From: Phialocephala subalpina
Lineage: Eukaryota > Ascomycota > Leotiomycetes > Helotiales > Mollisiaceae
DNA length: 64,000 bases
Direction of reading: 5' to 3'
NCBI GenBank assembly: GCA_900073065.1
Contig: FJOG01000060.1
Span: 82,258 to 146,257 of the forward strand
The notes under the pieces: model-generated
Seen by the model: only the letters and a program-made list of their open reading frames with translations
Told to the model about the DNA's origin: nothing
The model's database searches: none
In this document: positions 19,906 through 30,429 of the stretch, in pieces
Position numbering within the stretch: position 1 is the first letter of the stretch
How the letters are laid out: the number at the start of each line of letters is the position of its first letter
Position numbers and translations under genes: made by a program

Positions 19906-21273
19906 ATGTTTCTCTGGCTGCTCGTACCGTGGACGCTCCTCCTGAGCACAGCTCTAGGAGCAGTAACCAAAATCGGCACCTCCTGCACGGTCACCCCCCT
20001 CACGGACGGCTCCGACGATACCCCCCAAATCCTCTCCGCATTCAAATCCTGCGGCAACTCCGGCAGCATCTCCTTCCTAGACGGAATCTACCACATCAAC
20101 CAAATAATGGACATAACCCTCACCAACAGCACCGTCTCCCTACGCGGGACCTGGATCTGGTCCACCGACATCCAATACTGGCTCTCGCACTCAATCTCAG
20201 TCGTATATGCTAAACGCAGCACGGCGTGGAGAATCGGGGGGAGGGACTTTGAGATTAGAGGGTATGGAGTGGTGTTTGATGGGAATGGTCAGAAGTGGTA
20301 TGACCAGAATCGGAATCAGGGGAATCAGAATGGGAGGCCGATTAGTTTGACGTTGTGGAATGCGAGGAATGCGGTGGTGGATGGGATTACGTGGAGACAG
20401 GTGCAATTTTGGTGAGTGGTCGATCGCGACTCCCCTTTTGAGCGTGGGGAGGTTGTGGAAGATGGTGCTGATAGGGATGGCAGGCACACTTTTGTCGCTC
20501 ATTCCCAAAACATTACGATGACGAATCTGGATATGAATGCGACGTCGAATTCGCAGTACAAGACGGTGAATACTGACGGTATCGATACCTGGAACTCGAA
20601 GGACATCGTGCTTTCGAACTGGACAGTGAGCTGTGGTGATGTGAGTATGCCAAGCCTAAGCTTCTCGCAGGGTAGAGACTGTACCTCGCATCATGATCTT
20701 TAGCTGACGAAGTTGTTTCCAGGATTGCATCTCAATCAAAGCCAACAGCAGTAACGTCCATGTGAGCAATGTCGTCTGCCATGAATCGGGAGGAATGTGT
20801 ATCGGTAGCATCGGCAAAGACGCCGGCGTAGCAGAGTACGTCGACGACGTTGTCTTCGACAACATAACCCTCATCCACAGCTCCAACGCCGCCTGGATCA
20901 AAACCTACCCCTCCGGCCCCGGCCACGTCAAGAACATAACCTTCAAGAACATCAAGTTCACCGACGTCAATCAGCCCATCTATATCTCGCCTTGTATATA
21001 TTCGTATTCGAACTGTGATGCCTCGAGACTGCAGATCTCGGACGTGAGGTGGGAGAACATTTCGGGGACGGCGAGGTATAATGTTGGTGCGGGGATCCAT
21101 TGTAGTGGGAATGCTCCTTGTCAGAATTTGACGTTTGAGAATATTGATATTAAGCAGAAGAGTGGTGCGGCGGTGGAGTATTTGTGTTCGAATATTGCGA
21201 ATCAGAAGACGTCGGGTTGGCGTGTACTGGGACTTGTCCTGCGAATCAGCCTCAGCAGCTCAATCATAATTAG
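19906..21273 (+). pseudogene. GH28 exo-polygalacturonase-like, 3' frameshift
   Basis: Exons are 19906-20411, 20484-20640 and 20723 onward. The ATG at 19906 opens a signal peptide (MFLWLLVPWTLLLSTALGA). Right-handed beta-helix pectinase motifs are present: NTDGIDTWNS, CGD|DCISIKANSS (Asp pair split by intron 2), the region ESGGMCIGSIG where many members have GHG, and WIKTYPSGPG. Many N-glycosylation sites fit secretion. The frame stays good to NQKTSG near 21215. There one base appears missing: the other frame then gives ACTGTCPANQPQQLN and a stop at 21271-21273, the expected disulphide-containing end. In the unshifted frame the protein ends at 21289 with an unrelated hydrophobic tail. Either a recent mutation or a sequencing error; otherwise the enzyme would hydrolyse pectin from chain ends. 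Confidence 0.75.
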
Positions 21274-21289
21274 TTTGGGTGGAAGTTGA

Positions 21290-22052
21290 AAATAAATGAA
21301 ATACGTATTCTGAGATTGTCTGTTACCCGTTGCTTTATGATAACCCTGAAGACTTGACCGAGAGAGAAGAAACTTGCTTGATCCCAGCATGTTTAATGAA
21401 GATTTGTAAAAGGGTAAGTTATAGTGGATTCGGCCGAAATGGATATGACCCCACTTATGCGGCGAGGGAGATCGCGGAGAATAATACCACGCGGGAAGCG
21501 AAAGAACCTTCATCAGAAGCAGCAGTCTTTCCTTTCCACAGCGATGGAAGCGACGCCCGCGGCTGTCGCGCGCGCCCACATCGGGAAGGGCCGCATCCTT
21601 CGGGTACCCATACCTGCATTGGCCTAAACTTAAAATTATCAGATGCACCAAATGTCCCGAAGATCCTCCAGACGTCCTATCAGAAGCTTCCCTAGGAAAA
21701 ACAGTGGCGGAAAAAGACTTCCGTCATCAGCTGCATGATCATGTGGGCTTTTCCCGACCCGAGTAAGGGCAACCTCACATTGCTTTTTTCATGTGAAGTT
21801 CTCCAGACTTGGGAAAATATCGAGCATTAGAGTTGGGCTCACCCACCAATTCTAGGCGCGGCTACGCTGATGGCATCGTGCCGTCTCGCATTTCTTCTGC
21901 GGCTCAATGGAGGGCTGCTGACTGGGTAGACGATCGGAGTGCCTGAATCGGATCTCCGCTGCTTAGAGAATGAGCATAGGGGTTGACGAGGATACAAAGT
22001 CGAGTCAAATGCTTAAAGAAAGATCCATCGCTTTCAACATCGCATAAACAGC
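21290..22052. other. intergenic region
   Basis: Contains the 3' flank of the GH28 gene and the promoter of the next gene. No supported feature was seen. Confidence 0.4.
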
Positions 22053-22671
22053 ATGAAAGAGACTCCAGAAACCCAAGAGAAACGCACGCACACCAACAAA
22101 CCAGTCAACAGTCGAGCTCTTCCGAAATCACTTCCATTTAAGCTGCCAGTCATGGACGATGACTTGAAGCAGCCGATCGACATGAGCGACCTGTTGCTCC
22201 TTGCTTGGACACTTCTAGCACGTCGACATAGTGAGGGCGACGACATTCATTTCGCTTGGGGATATGGGAAGTCGAACGCAGGTCTGATGTCTCGACGAAA
22301 GGTTGCTGTTGGGAGGGGAAACATGGTGTCCGATGTGTTGCGGGAGATTCAGATCCTTCGAAAGCAAGCTCTGATTCCTGACGAGGTTTCGGGAGATCCA
22401 GATGGCAACTATATGGTGATCAACAACTCATCGGGGACCATCAACTCTGGAACCTCTGTAAGTATCGCGTCGGGAGGCGAGACTGTGCTGATTTAAGCAG
22501 TGGACATTTCAAATCGAGATACACGAGAGTGATGAAACTATTTGGTTGAATCCTTCGTGGGATGCGAATGCAATGGGACATGATACTGCTATCTCGAACG
22601 TGCATTGCTTCATGGATATCCTGAACTCTGTACTGTTGGACCAAAGACAGTTTGTTACCAGATTTTTATAG
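22053..22671 (+). CDS. two-exon orphan protein, about 191 residues
   Basis: Exons 22053-22457 and 22501-22671 (43 bp intron, phase 0) join INSGTS to WTFQIEIHESDETIWLNPSW. The first part contains DLLLLAWTLLARRHSEGDD and FAWGYGKSN, a pattern faintly like the acceptor-site side of NRPS condensation-type domains. The length is far below such a domain and no HHxxxDG motif is present. It could be a standalone orphan or a fragment of a larger biosynthetic gene. The splice sites are good, which favours expression. Confidence 0.5.
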
Positions 22672-23334
22672 CGGCGCGCGGGGTTCAAGGGACAGCAAAA
22701 ATTGTAGCATACAGTCTTTCAACAAGATGAAAAAGATGGAATGGAACCTGTTTGAATTGCAATAAGAAGAATGAAGACGAGAAAACGAGAAGTATGTGCC
22801 AGAAAGGTAGAACCTCGACAAGGGCTTCAATGGAGGGAGGTTGTTGCGAGAAGGAAGGCCAGGAGATCCGAGTCATGGCAGAGATTAGATAGCTTAGATA
22901 GCATCTGCGAAGCAGGTATTGTGAAACATTGTCAGCTGCTGCGGGGTGCTGACTGGTGCCGTGGACGTTGGGTTGAAGCGTGACTTGAAAATTCGAGGAA
23001 AAAGCAAGCAATTGCGGGTCGGAGGCTGTTAGGGATTTCGCACGACGAGATGACTGTCTGAGAGCTGAGCTGTGGAAGTCCTTGTGAGGGAGAGCTAAGC
23101 GAGGAATTGAAGGCGGACTCCAGGGGAAGATGTTATATAGAAATCCATGTTTGTAGAAACAGAAAAACAGAGCAAGAGAAGAAGAGAAGAACTGAGAGGA
23201 GACATCTGCTTTTCGAGCTAGTCCATATTGAGATTGGTGGGGTTAGAGTGGGGCCACCTAGGTCTCTTCCGCCAACGCTGCATGCACCAGTATAAATTTA
23301 AATAAGCGCAATTTACTTCAACAATCCTCCAATC
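22672..23334. other. intergenic region upstream of tRNA
   Basis: No gene is supported. An A/G-rich plus-strand stretch covers about 22740-23220. Confidence 0.4.
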
Positions 23335-23417
23335 GGCCGGATGGTGTAGTTGGTTATCACGTGTCCTTAACATATCCTGTACGGACAAGGTCCTGAGTTC
23401 GAGCCTCAGTCTGGTCA
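23335..23417 (+). tRNA. tRNA-Val (anticodon AAC) with 9-nt intron
   Basis: A full cloverleaf can be drawn. Acceptor GGCCGGA pairs with TCTGGTC (two G:U), the D arm is of valine type (GGTGTAGTTGGTTATCAC), and anticodon stem TGTCC pairs with GGACA. The loop is TT-AAC-A-C once a 9-nt intron (tatcctgta, 23373-23381) after position 37 is removed. The T arm is CTGAG-TTCGAGC-CTCAG, with discriminator A at 23417. The intron position is the standard one for nuclear tRNA introns. B-box GTTCGAGCC is intact. A T-rich stretch follows near 23465-23480. Confidence 0.9.
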
Positions 23418-24294
23418 GATATTCTTTTGCCTTTGTTACAAAAGTTTCCATTTTGATGTTGAAGATGTCTTTTTTTGGCATTTTTTTCTGCTCGTTGTGA
23501 TTTAAGCTAGTCTTAGTAGTGTGTTTGTAAGCGAGCTGGAGGGAACATCAAAATTCCATTCGCCAAGATGATGGCTGTGCCGGACACCAGGTTGGAACAG
23601 CCTCCATCCACTCCATCCAATCTTGATGTTCCACGACTCCTGGGACATTGTCGCAGCACAGTTCCACATCTCGAGGGAATTCTGTATAGTCGCTTGCAAA
23701 ACCGGCTTCCCTATTTTTGTGCGGCTGCTAAGTAGGGTCTCCGGATCAAACTAACCAGATATAGTAAAGGTTAACAGCGTATTGAAGTAATCATGTGAAT
23801 TAAACAGCCCTTGCTACTTATTCGGTTAAGTTGCCGTAACCTTACTCCGCCGCGTCGAAAAAAGTGGCAGATTTTAGCATTCTGCCCACATGCGATAAAC
23901 TCACGATTTTATCAACAACAAATAAATAAAACATACAAACAAACTATATGTACAAGCTCGCTCGCTTCTCGAGAATCATATTTGTGGGTTACAACCACTT
24001 GTCAGCGTGGGTGGGTAGACAATACAAAGTTGAGTAGGGGAGATTTTGGTGTTTTCGCTTGTCAAAATCGGCCATATTTTTCGACGCGGTGGAATGCCTC
24101 GTGAGGCTTAGCTACTCAGCGCGATGTGCCCAGCAATTCAAACTCGAGGCTGTGCCAGCCATTGCCTATCTTGGACTTCACCGACGATGGATAACAATCT
24201 TCACAGCTCTCCTTCTTGCTTTGATGAAGCTACTCATGTTTATCTAAAGGTTTGAGGTTGCCTCTGCGGTAGCCTCGTCCTTGACGACGTCGAA
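23418..24294. other. intergenic region between tRNA and STAND-N/PP1 gene
   Basis: There is no supported gene. A T-rich run near 23468 could end the Pol III transcript. The last part is the promoter and leader of the phosphatase fusion gene. Confidence 0.4.
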
Positions 24295-26432
24295 ATGTCG
24301 TTCGGCTTCTCTATCGGAGACTTCATCGCCCTTACCCAGCTTGCTTCCAATGTCGTCTCAGGGGCCCGCAGAGCCTGCGGTGCTCACGATGAGCTCACAC
24401 GAGAGATGACTAGTCTGCATATCGTGCTGCGACGGCTTGAAAGCGAAGTTGCGAAACCTAACTCGATCCTCAACTCCGACAACGCAGAGCGAAAAGCAGA
24501 GCTTGCGGAACTCGTCGAATACTGCGAGAAAGTCTTAAGGGTGTTAGACAATATATTAGAGAAATATAATGGCTTGCCAGAGGAGAAGAGAAAGGTTATG
24601 AAACTTTGGAAAACAGCGCAGTTCGGCAATGGAGAGATGCGGGACTTGAGTAAGATTAGGCTAGAGTTGTCGACACATACGAATGCTATCACGATGTTTC
24701 TGAATATCTCGATAGTCGGATCACTAGGAAAGGTGGAGGAACACATGGTCAGCCATAGTGAAGAGCTTAGAGCTATGCGACGCTCGGTCAATTGGTTTAC
24801 AGCTTCGATGCAAGCCAATGTAGGCCACAAGGAAGGGTCTGTTCTGACGTCCTATGCGAACGACGATAAGGCATTTTGGAAGAAGCTTCGCCGAGGACTA
24901 GTGAAGGAGGGATATTCGAGTAGCGTGCTGGAGAAGCATGAGACGCTGATTATAGATTATGTGAAGGAGCTTGGGGATCGTGGAGCTTTGGATGAACTAC
25001 CCCTGGATGGCTCCAAGGAGGATACTAGTAATAATGATGGTTCGAATGCGGTATCGAAACATCTCGACCCTGAGGAGGGACTCTCGACAGTATCAGAACA
25101 GGCTGGGGAGTTAACCACAATCCGTATGCCAGTCGCATCAGATATAGTGGGCGCAGAAAGTGATATGGAGAGGGCATCAGTGGAGGCGAACAGGCAAAAC
25201 ATAGCATTTTCCGACCTCGAAGATGAGTCGAATGCTGATAGTCAGCATCAAGGGAACGAGACATCGTCAAACGATCCACCGCAGGTTGATCTAGACGGTA
25301 TCATTGACAAACTCCTCGAAGTTAGAAGACAAAGGCCCGGTACGCAAGTACAACTGCAAACAGAGGAAATTCGTTATTTATGCAAGAAGGCTCGAGAAAT
25401 TTTTATTTCTCAGCCCATACTTCTTGAACTTACGGGCCCTATCACTGTATGTATACCATCCAACTCGCCCCTAAACGGGATATCGTTTGAAGCTCTCTAA
25501 ACAAGTCGCTGATAAATTCTTGCAAATTTAGATCGGCGGTAGTATTCATGGCCAATACTATGATCTTCTGCGACTCTTCGACCGTGGTGGATATCCTCCT
25601 GAATCAAGCTACCTGTTCCTTGGTGATTACGTCGATAGTGGCAAGCAGTCAACGGAAACCATCTGCCTTCTTTTGGCCTACAAGATAAAGTACCCAGAAA
25701 ATTTCTTTATCTTACGTGGTAAGCATGAGACTAGGGCTATGAGTATGGTCTACGGATTCTATTACGAGTGCCGAAGGAGATATAATTCAAAACTTTGGAA
25801 TCTTTTTGTAGACTGCTTTAACTGCTTGCCTATTGCAGCGATTATTAATGAGAAGATCTTTGCAATGCACGGTGGACTTAGCCCCGATCTCAACTCGATG
25901 GACCAAATCCGTCGGATCAAGCGCCCTACTGATGTAAGTTTACAATTCTCTTTTCTTTACTTATCTATTTTCCTTTTGTAAAAAGGGAACTACAACGCTT
26001 ACTAACAACGCTAGATCCCTGATATTGGTCTCCTGTGCGATTTATTGCGGTCCGACCCCGACCCCGGCATAACCGGCTGGTCCGAGAAAAATCGTGTTGC
26101 CTCGTTCATATTTGGCCCTGATGTTGTTTATCGATTCCTTCAGAAGCAGAATCTGGACTTGATATGCCGATATGGTCAGGTTGTTCAAGACGGTTACGAA
26201 TTTTCCGCAAAGCGGGGATTGGTGACGATATTTAGCGCGCCTGATTACCGTGAACAGTATGATAATGCGGGCGCAATAATGAGTGTGGATGAGAACCTGA
26301 TATGTTCTTTCATAGTAAGTTGGCAACCTACTACTGTGATTATTAAGGCACTACTAATACTGACTTTCACGGCAGGTTATAAAATCAGCAGAGAAGGAGC
26401 CTAAGGACAAATCGGGTCAAGTAAGTGACTAA
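24295..26432 (+). CDS. STAND-type N-terminal domain fused to PP1-like pseudophosphatase
   Basis: Exons 24295-25446, 25532-25933, 26015-26314 and 26376-26432 give about 636 residues, all joins in phase. Residues 1 to about 200 ([20 protein letters not shown] onward) look like the helical N-terminal domain found in fungal NLR/STAND-type and related proteins. An acidic Ser/Glu-rich linker follows to about 330. Residues 332 to the end match protein phosphatase 1 almost throughout ([60 protein letters not shown]). Key positions are changed. GDIHG is GGSIHG (PP1 Asp64 to Ser), VDRG is VDSG (Arg96 to Ser), RGNHE is RGKHE (Asn124 to Lys), and AHQVV is YGQVV (His248 to Gly). Asp92, His66, His125 and His173 remain. 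Metal binding and catalysis should be lost. A GLC7-type origin is inferred. The 3' end could include one more small exon. Confidence 0.85.
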
Positions 26433-26868
26433 CATAAGTGTGACGAACATCGAGACTGGATTAATAAAGTCTATATTAAGAAAAGATCCAAAATAACAAA
26501 GAAAGCAGAGAGTAAGGGAGAACGAGGCTCTATGTACCTTCTATACGAATAACTTTACAGGTTTTGCACTATAGATGATCGTTATTAAAATATGGCTTGT
26601 TCAGTGGCTTGTGCACGGTTACGTGAGAGATCTGTGTAAAAAAGAGCTGAGAAGTGTGCTTGATTTTTGATTGATATTTAACTTCCTGAACTCAGATATC
26701 CTTATGTTGCTGGCTAATGTATGACGACTATACATTAGGATGGCTTAGTAATGCTCTCAAGATCATTGGCGAGATTAGCGAAAAGCTACTGAAAATCTTC
26801 CGAGTACTTAAAAAAGGGGAAGCTGGTTTTGCAAGCGAATATATCTCTTTTGGGGCAAAAGATATGCA
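26433..26868. other. intergenic, short coding-like stretch
   Basis: A plus-strand frame from 26717 (LGWLSNALKIIGEISEKLLK, then FASEYISFGAKDMHDKIESL) has protein character but runs into the tRNA relic. It may be a gene remnant and is not called. Confidence 0.3.
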
Positions 26869-26945
26869 TGACAAGATTGAGTCTCTTCTCGGGACCTTGT
26901 CCGTACAGGATATGTTAGGTGCACGTGATACACTACCCTCCAGGA
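26869..26945 (-). pseudogene. tRNA-Val relic, inverted copy of the tRNA at 23335
   Basis: The minus strand shares a 22 bp identical core with the tRNA gene (aacatatcctgtacggacaa and the next bases, including the 9-nt intron) and keeps TATCACGTG before it. Similarity continues past the tRNA 3' end into the flank (CATATCTTTTGCC against GATATTCTTTTGCC). The acceptor, D arm and T-stem have mismatches and a 4-nt deletion, and the anticodon stem no longer pairs. It is a degraded segmental copy, not a functional tRNA. Confidence 0.75.
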
Positions 26946-27317
26946 TGGTGGATGAGACAAGCCCACCAACCCGGCTACTGAAGTAACAGAATTTGCATCC
27001 ATTACATGGAGGCACTCGTCCAAATCAATCCTCATTCCCTATTTCTACAGACCTCCATTGTCCCATCGAAGCCAGGAGATTGAAGGTGGTGTGCAACACG
27101 CTCGGCAGGTCTTCCTTCCAAGCCTCCCACAAGATTTTGGTACTGATTCGGTGTCGCAGTTGAACATCGATTGGATCCCATTCTGCTTTAAATCCCCATT
27201 GCTCTAGATCTTGCAGTGCTGTACATCTCCAAACGCCATATCACATCTCTTATGCTGCAAATGCTTCCCAGGACCCAAAACTCCAAATAATTATGCTCGC
27301 CAAACTAGCATCCCAGA
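26946..27317. other. intergenic region
   Basis: 3' flank of the GH76 gene. No feature was seen. Confidence 0.4.
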
Positions 27318-28875
27318 TCACTCAGAAATACAAAGCACGGCACTCCCCCCAAGCACTCCAATCAACACCAAAGCAGTCAAGATCCCCGCCCCAACCCTAT
27401 CCGCTGTAGTCGTAACATCGCCAACCAACCTCTCCTCATCTCCCGGTGCCGTCAACCCCGCGTTCGCATCTCCCTTACTGGTTCCCGTCCCCTTAACCTC
27501 AGACCTCCAGCCTGGAGCTTTGTCGACTAGATTGGACTGGATGATTTCCATTACGGCCATTTGTTCGCCTACGCCGAGGGAGCCGTCGTTCACGCCTTCT
27601 GTCCATTTGAGTCTATCAAAGATGTTAGTTTTGGGGGTTCGAGAGAAGAAGCCGAGGATTTGAAGAAGGGGCAGTCTTACCCACAAGCAGTCCCCGTCGA
27701 CCCCGCTGTACACGTCTTCACCGCCGCTATCGCACTCGCTCGAAACTCGGTGATGATGTTGTCGTGGGTATGAGGGACCAGTTCTGCTGTTGCGGCGAGC
27801 CAGCGGGTGTAGTATGCTTTGAAGGAACGTTGATCGACGTTGCATTTCCCGGATGCTTCGCAACCTTCGTACATGACATCGTTGATGAAGAATTTTTTGC
27901 CTGCTTCGATTAGGCGGTCTGTTCTTTCGCGCCAGACTTCGCTGCCGTTTGTCTGCTCCTATCAGTGCCGAATTCCATGATGCCACAATATGGACTGGGA
28001 AAAGGAACAGAGGAAGCACCTACATAGTTATACATCGCTGCTGTACCGAGGAGGAAAACTCCGCTGTTGTAGGTCCATGTATTCCCATCCATCCCCGTAC
28101 AATTATCCGTATTATGCGCCCCATCAACAATGTGGTAAGTATCATGCTTAATGAGACCAACACTCCACATCCAATCCCACACCTTCCCCGCCTCATCCGC
28201 ATACGTCTGGTTCCCCGAGTACAACGCCAACCTCGCCGCCAAATTAAAATAACACCCATTACTAATACTATTCTTATAATTATAGCCCACATTAAACGGG
28301 AATATCTGCCACCTCAATCCACCCCCACAACTTGTTTCATCCCATCTTGGTTTCTGGGTGTTGAATACGGCTTGTGCTAAGGCGAGCCAGCCCGGAGATG
28401 GGGAAGGGGGATCGGGGAAGCCTGTTTCGGCGGCTGTCATGGCGGCCATGCCCCAGAATGCTTGGTCGTCGTTGCCGAGGGTTTTGGATTGGTTGGTGGG
28501 CATGAAGTCGGAGGAGGTGCCTGCTTGGTGGAGGAGGCCTTGGGTGACGAGGGAGTTGTAGGTGGTGTCGGAGGTGTAGTACCAGTAGTTTATTAGGGAG
28601 TCGAACCTGATTCGGTCATGAGAGGGTGTGGAAAGAAGGAGAGAAGACAGGACTTACATGGCGCCGCATTCCCACCAGTAGTATGGATCTGGGAGGTTGC
28701 CTGGGACGTCTCCTGTTTCGTTACCGGTATAGTATTGTAACATGTCGAAGGCTGCTCTGCCGGCGGCCTGCTTTATAGACTCGTCGTCGTCGAGATTCAA
28801 TTCGATGGCGGCGTGTGCAACTTGACCGGCAAGTATATAGAGAGTCGTCGCGTGGGTTAAGGATGGGATTCGCAT
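27318..28875 (-). CDS. GH76 alpha-1,6-mannanase-like, GPI-anchored (Dcw1/Dfg5 type)
   Basis: Four exons (28875-28658, 28606-28024, 27952-27681, 27612-27318) encode 455 residues, the usual size. A signal peptide precedes [21 protein letters not shown]76 hallmarks are [25 protein letters not shown] (the Asp-Asp pair is the catalytic motif), [26 protein letters not shown] and [20 protein letters not shown]. The C-terminus is Gly/Thr-rich and ends in a hydrophobic stretch ([21 protein letters not shown]), consistent with a GPI-attachment signal. Family members in fungi act at the plasma membrane and are thought to cross-link GPI-proteins into the wall by acting on alpha-1,6-mannan. Splice sites are regular and no lesions were seen. 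Confidence 0.93.
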
Positions 28876-30429
28876 TGTGAAAATAGACAGAGGAATCTGA
28901 ATTTTCTCGCTAGGAATGACTTCAACGAGCGATGAAACTCCTATGGAGTAATTTCAAGGACAGGTATCAAAGTAACGACTGTGAAAGTTGAGTTCCAAAT
29001 GAGGAGCACAGCAAACAGAATGAAAGGAGAAAGACTGAGAGATGAAAGAGAGGATACAACCAGTTGCCCAGATCAACGATCTTGTTGACTTCTGCCCAGT
29101 CTCTCCAGCACAGCCATAAACCCAAGAGATGCCGAGACCACGACTTGACCTCATCGCTGGATACGAAAACATTGGCAAACCACCAACGACCGCCAATTCA
29201 TCTCAAACCTCTTGGGGGTTATCCCGGCGGTAATTGCTACCGGAGGCTTCGGCATGCGCTCATCGGTTTTGGGGTAGATGAGGACCAAGAGCTTGAGGCG
29301 AAGTCTGAGAAGGGGAGTCCAAGATATAAGTTTGATGTGGCTTCTTGGCAGACGCGTGGCAGTGAGGCACGTGAGGATTTCTCGTATTCGTGCTTGGGGT
29401 ACGATAATTCAGCAGAATGTTAGAGAAGAGTTCTCGTGTCAAAAGTTCATTGACTTGAGTTGAAGATATATTTCTTCAATGATGGTTGTCGTGGTGCTGG
29501 AAACGCGAATGCTGAATTGAGGATAGTTTGAAGCTAGGCTCGTTCAAGTTAACCTTAGAAGCGGCCAGCATCGGCTTCAGTGAGCCGAAGACACTGAACC
29601 ACCAAAACCTTCACGATTCCATCAATTCCATCAATTCCATCATCTACATATCATATTTATATCCTCAAAAATATCATGACGTTGCTAATGCAGAAGTTCT
29701 ATGTTGATTACACGTGATCATCAGCTTTCCCGGGAGCAGAGAACTCTCCAAGCTCGCTGTCATTCAACGCCAACGGACGCTGTAAACTCCGACGCAACTC
29801 GACGGCCTCACATGCCAAAAGTCTAGCCAAGATTGACAACTTTAAGTGGAGAGGATGCTATCTCATCACTGGTTGGATCAATCCGATTATCGGAAGATGA
29901 TCTGATAAGATTACAGACATTAGGTTATCAGATCCGCTGATGGCGTGGACGTGCATGCACGACAGGGGCACGAGAGGGGTTGAAGGCCCACACCACCAGA
30001 AGATAGCTTCCAGTGATAGCTTCTGGTGGCTTCGGGGCGCTTTACTTCGTAGTTCGTGGTCGAATATTGGAGACCGAGAGTGAATGCTATGTGGTCGATG
30101 CAGTTTGATAGCAAGTGCTTCATGGGAATCCTATTGCATTAGAAGGGATTTTGAGGAAGGAAAATACCGAGTACCAGGAACCCATCGTTTTAGCACGAAC
30201 CTTCTTCCTCTATGGAGATCTCGGAGGGTATCTAGTTTTGTTCCTTGGTATTCCCAGATCCCAGTATTCCGAACACGCAGCACGCTTAGATAGCTTGTAT
30301 CTCCCATCCATGCCCCGCATTCTCTTTCACCGTTTGCTCCTCCTCCATCCCTTCTGTCTATTTGTTCTCCCTCTTCCCGGAATCTCACCTCCCATGACAC
30401 TCGCAGATTCCTTGCACATCATTTTAAGA
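28876..30429. other. long intergenic region between divergent genes
   Basis: This contains promoters for GH76 (minus) and the flavoprotein (plus). A plus-strand open frame at 29064-29423 has fair composition but no splice or family support and is not called. Near 29615-29650 the sequence CATCAATTC is repeated. Nothing else was recognised. Confidence 0.35.

Noticed and set aside
22053..22671. NRPS condensation domain
   Set aside because: Only a faint local likeness, no HHxxxDG motif and far too short, so kept as an orphan.
26717..26986. 89-codon plus-strand frame
   Set aside because: Its second half is read through the tRNA relic, so at best a remnant in the first half is real.
29064..29423. 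119-codon plus-strand frame in the GH76 promoter
   Set aside because: Composition is acceptable, but there is no family resemblance, splice signal or downstream continuation; left as an unsupported possibility.
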